Source: an uncultured Bacilli bacterium (GTDB lineage Bacteria > Bacillota_I > Bacilli_A > RF39 > UBA660). From it: 7,056 nt of DNA. Positions 5,828 to 7,056 of the stretch are shown here, in pieces. Below the pieces are notes generated by a model. That model worked only from the letters and a program-made list of their open reading frames with translations, did not search any database and was not told the origin of the DNA. Position 1 is the first letter of the stretch; every line of letters starts with the position of its first letter. The position numbers and the translations under genes are program-made. Location: the NCBI GenBank assembly GCA_947631885.1, contig CANRMZ010000064.1, positions 1 to 7,056 of the forward strand, in the 5' to 3' direction.

Positions 5828-7056
5828 GTTTTTTAGAGCCATATATAGACTTCTTGATAGATGTATTGTAGTTCCTATAAGCCGAGTTGTTTATAATATT
5901 CAAAATCTATTAAGAAAAAATGGCAATTTCTTAGATAAAATCTTAAATAGACCTACTTTTTTAATTTATTTATCTTTAGCTCTTGCTGTAGGCTTATTCT
6001 TCTTGATAGATTCTAAAGTTATTACTTTAGTTCAAAATAATGCTGAAGTTATAACAAATGTGCCTGTTAAAGTAAAATATAATGAAGAAGCGTATGTAGT
6101 TGAGGGCGTACCAGATACAGTTGATATTACTATTACAGGAAGAAAGAGTGATATTTATCTTTCTAAACAATTAGGAGAATATGAAGTAACTCTTGATTTA
6201 ACTGAATACACTGCATCTGATGCAGCATATAAAGTATATTTTACTTATTCAAAAAATATTGATAATTTGAACTATAAATTAGATCCATCATATGTTTCTG
6301 TTATGATTAAAAATAAAGTAAGCTCTATTGCTTCAGTAAAATATGAATTAATTAACCAAGATAAACTAGATTCTAAATTAAGTGTTAAAAAAGTATCTTT
6401 ATCTAAAACTGAAGTTGTTGTAAAAGGTAGTGAAAGTGCTCTTGATAAGATTGCATCAATCAAAGCTTTAGTTGACTTAAGTGACTCAGATTTAACTTCT
6501 GCAGGAACTTATGTTATTAATAATGTTAAGTTAGTAGCTTATGATAATCAAGGTAAATTATTAAATAATATTGAAATAGTTCCAGGCACATTAGACGCTA
6601 CTGTTGAACTTGATAGTTACTCAGCTCAAGTACCAATTGAAATTAAGACAAAAGGTAATTTAGTTCCTGGTAAGTCTATAGCATCAATACTAATTAATAA
6701 CAAAAATAGTAAAGAATACACTTTAACAGTTTATGGTAGTGAAGAGGTTGTCTCTAACTTAAAATCTATCCCTGTTACCATAAATGTTGATGGTGAAGGT
6801 GGCGATAACACTAAGACTTATACGGTTAACTTATCTAAGCCATCATCGGATGTTAGATACATGTCCGAATCTACAATATCTGTATCTCTGACATTTGGCG
6901 ATGAAGATCAAAAAGAATTAACAATAAGTGATATAACGCCACGAAACCTTGGCAGTGGATTAAAGCCAAATATTATCACTCAAAGCGGAATTACTGTTAC
7001 TGCTAAAGGTGTAACGTCAGTGCTCGAAGGTATTACTGCAGACAATATTAATGCTT
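5820..7056 (+). CDS. cdaR: CdaR, YbbR-domain regulator of CdaA (3'-truncated by window end)
   Basis: The frame is open from ATG 5820 to the end of the window (412 whole codons, no stop). CdaR is a membrane-anchored protein with extracytoplasmic YbbR repeats that binds and modulates CdaA. Here an unusually long N-terminal stretch (1-44), basic with hydrophobic patches (for example CIVVPISRVVYNI, 15-27), precedes one transmembrane helix (about 46-63). YbbR-type beta-rich repeats follow at about 70-165, 166-267 and 268-360, and a fourth starts near 364. Recurring features are VPV/VPI strands, a VxGxxxxL/V turn (VKGSESALDKI, VYGSEEVVSNL) and alternating Val/Ile. GGTGA (5810-5814) ends 5 nt before the ATG, and the gene overlaps cdaA by 8 nt, so the two are co-expressed. 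Family assignment rests on context and repeat pattern and is strong. Confidence 0.9.
   Translation, partial: MRKFFRAIYRLLDRCIVVPISRVVYNIQNLLRKNGNFLDKILNRPTFLIYLSLALAVGLFFLIDSKVITLVQNNAEVITNVPVKVKYNEEAYVVEGVPDTVDITITGRKSDIYLSKQLGEYEVTLDLTEYTASDAAYKVYFTYSKNIDNLNYKLDPSYVSVMIKNKVSSIASVKYELINQDKLDSKLSVKKVSLSKTEVVVKGSESALDKIASIKALVDLSDSDLTSAGTYVINNVKLVAYDNQGKLLNNIEIVPGTLDATVELDSYSAQVPIEIKTKGNLVPGKSIASILINNKNSKEYTLTVYGSEEVVSNLKSIPVTINVDGEGGDNTKTYTVNLSKPSSDVRYMSESTISVSLTFGDEDQKELTISDITPRNLGSGLKPNIITQSGITVTAKGVTSVLEGITADNINA

Noticed and set aside
6272..6463. Minus-strand open frame inside cdaR
   Set aside because: The + strand frame is continuous with clear YbbR-type sequence across this stretch.

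Overview
The window is AT-rich (GC judged by eye to be about 30%). All complete genes lie on the + strand and are tightly packed. The gene set (RNase R, SmpB, a DUF3048/YerB-type protein, CdaA and CdaR) and the good sigma-A-like promoters and Shine-Dalgarno sites point to a low-GC Firmicute. An uncultured or gut-associated member of the Bacilli/Erysipelotrichia/RF39-like lineages is the best guess, but that placement is inference. Trp is encoded by TGG and the unbroken genes stop at TAA or TAG, so nothing suggests a reassigned TGA codon.

Region 1 (1-131) is intergenic. It holds a long hairpin, a clear intrinsic terminator for whatever lies upstream, and a near-consensus promoter whose predicted transcription start falls on or next to the start codon of the first gene. 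That mRNA may therefore be leaderless.

Region 2 (132-4929) looks like one operon: a type IV prepilin-like protein with four cysteines, rnr (RNase R), smpB, a membrane-anchored DUF3048 protein, and an unrecognised single-pass membrane protein with a Q/N/Y-rich, prion-like tail. Gene joints are tight: a 1-nt overlap, a 20-nt overlap, a 27-nt gap and a 1-nt gap. RNase R and SmpB are known partners in trans-translation (ribosome rescue and decay of the faulty mRNA). The prepilin and the last two genes have no obvious link to that pathway. A GC-rich hairpin with a T-run ends the operon.

Region 3 (4940-7056) is the c-di-AMP synthesis unit: a promoter with extended -10, then cdaA, then cdaR (YbbR repeats), which runs off the window. 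cdaA is broken by a -1 frame change at about 5332-5336. Restoring one A in the AAAA run gives a 273-residue protein with family-like sequence across the joint, so a homopolymer indel (sequencing error or true mutation) is the simplest reading. The downstream half starts at an ATG overlapping the stop of the upstream half (ATGA), so two coupled polypeptides, or -1 frameshifting at A-AAG, remain possible. In many Firmicutes glmM follows cdaR; it would lie beyond the window if the order is kept.

I found no mobile element, CRISPR array, tRNA, rRNA or tmRNA. I do not see a clearly new multi-gene system. The points most worth a second look are the cdaA break, the possible leaderless prepilin, the prion-like membrane protein and the long cytoplasmic N-terminus of CdaR.
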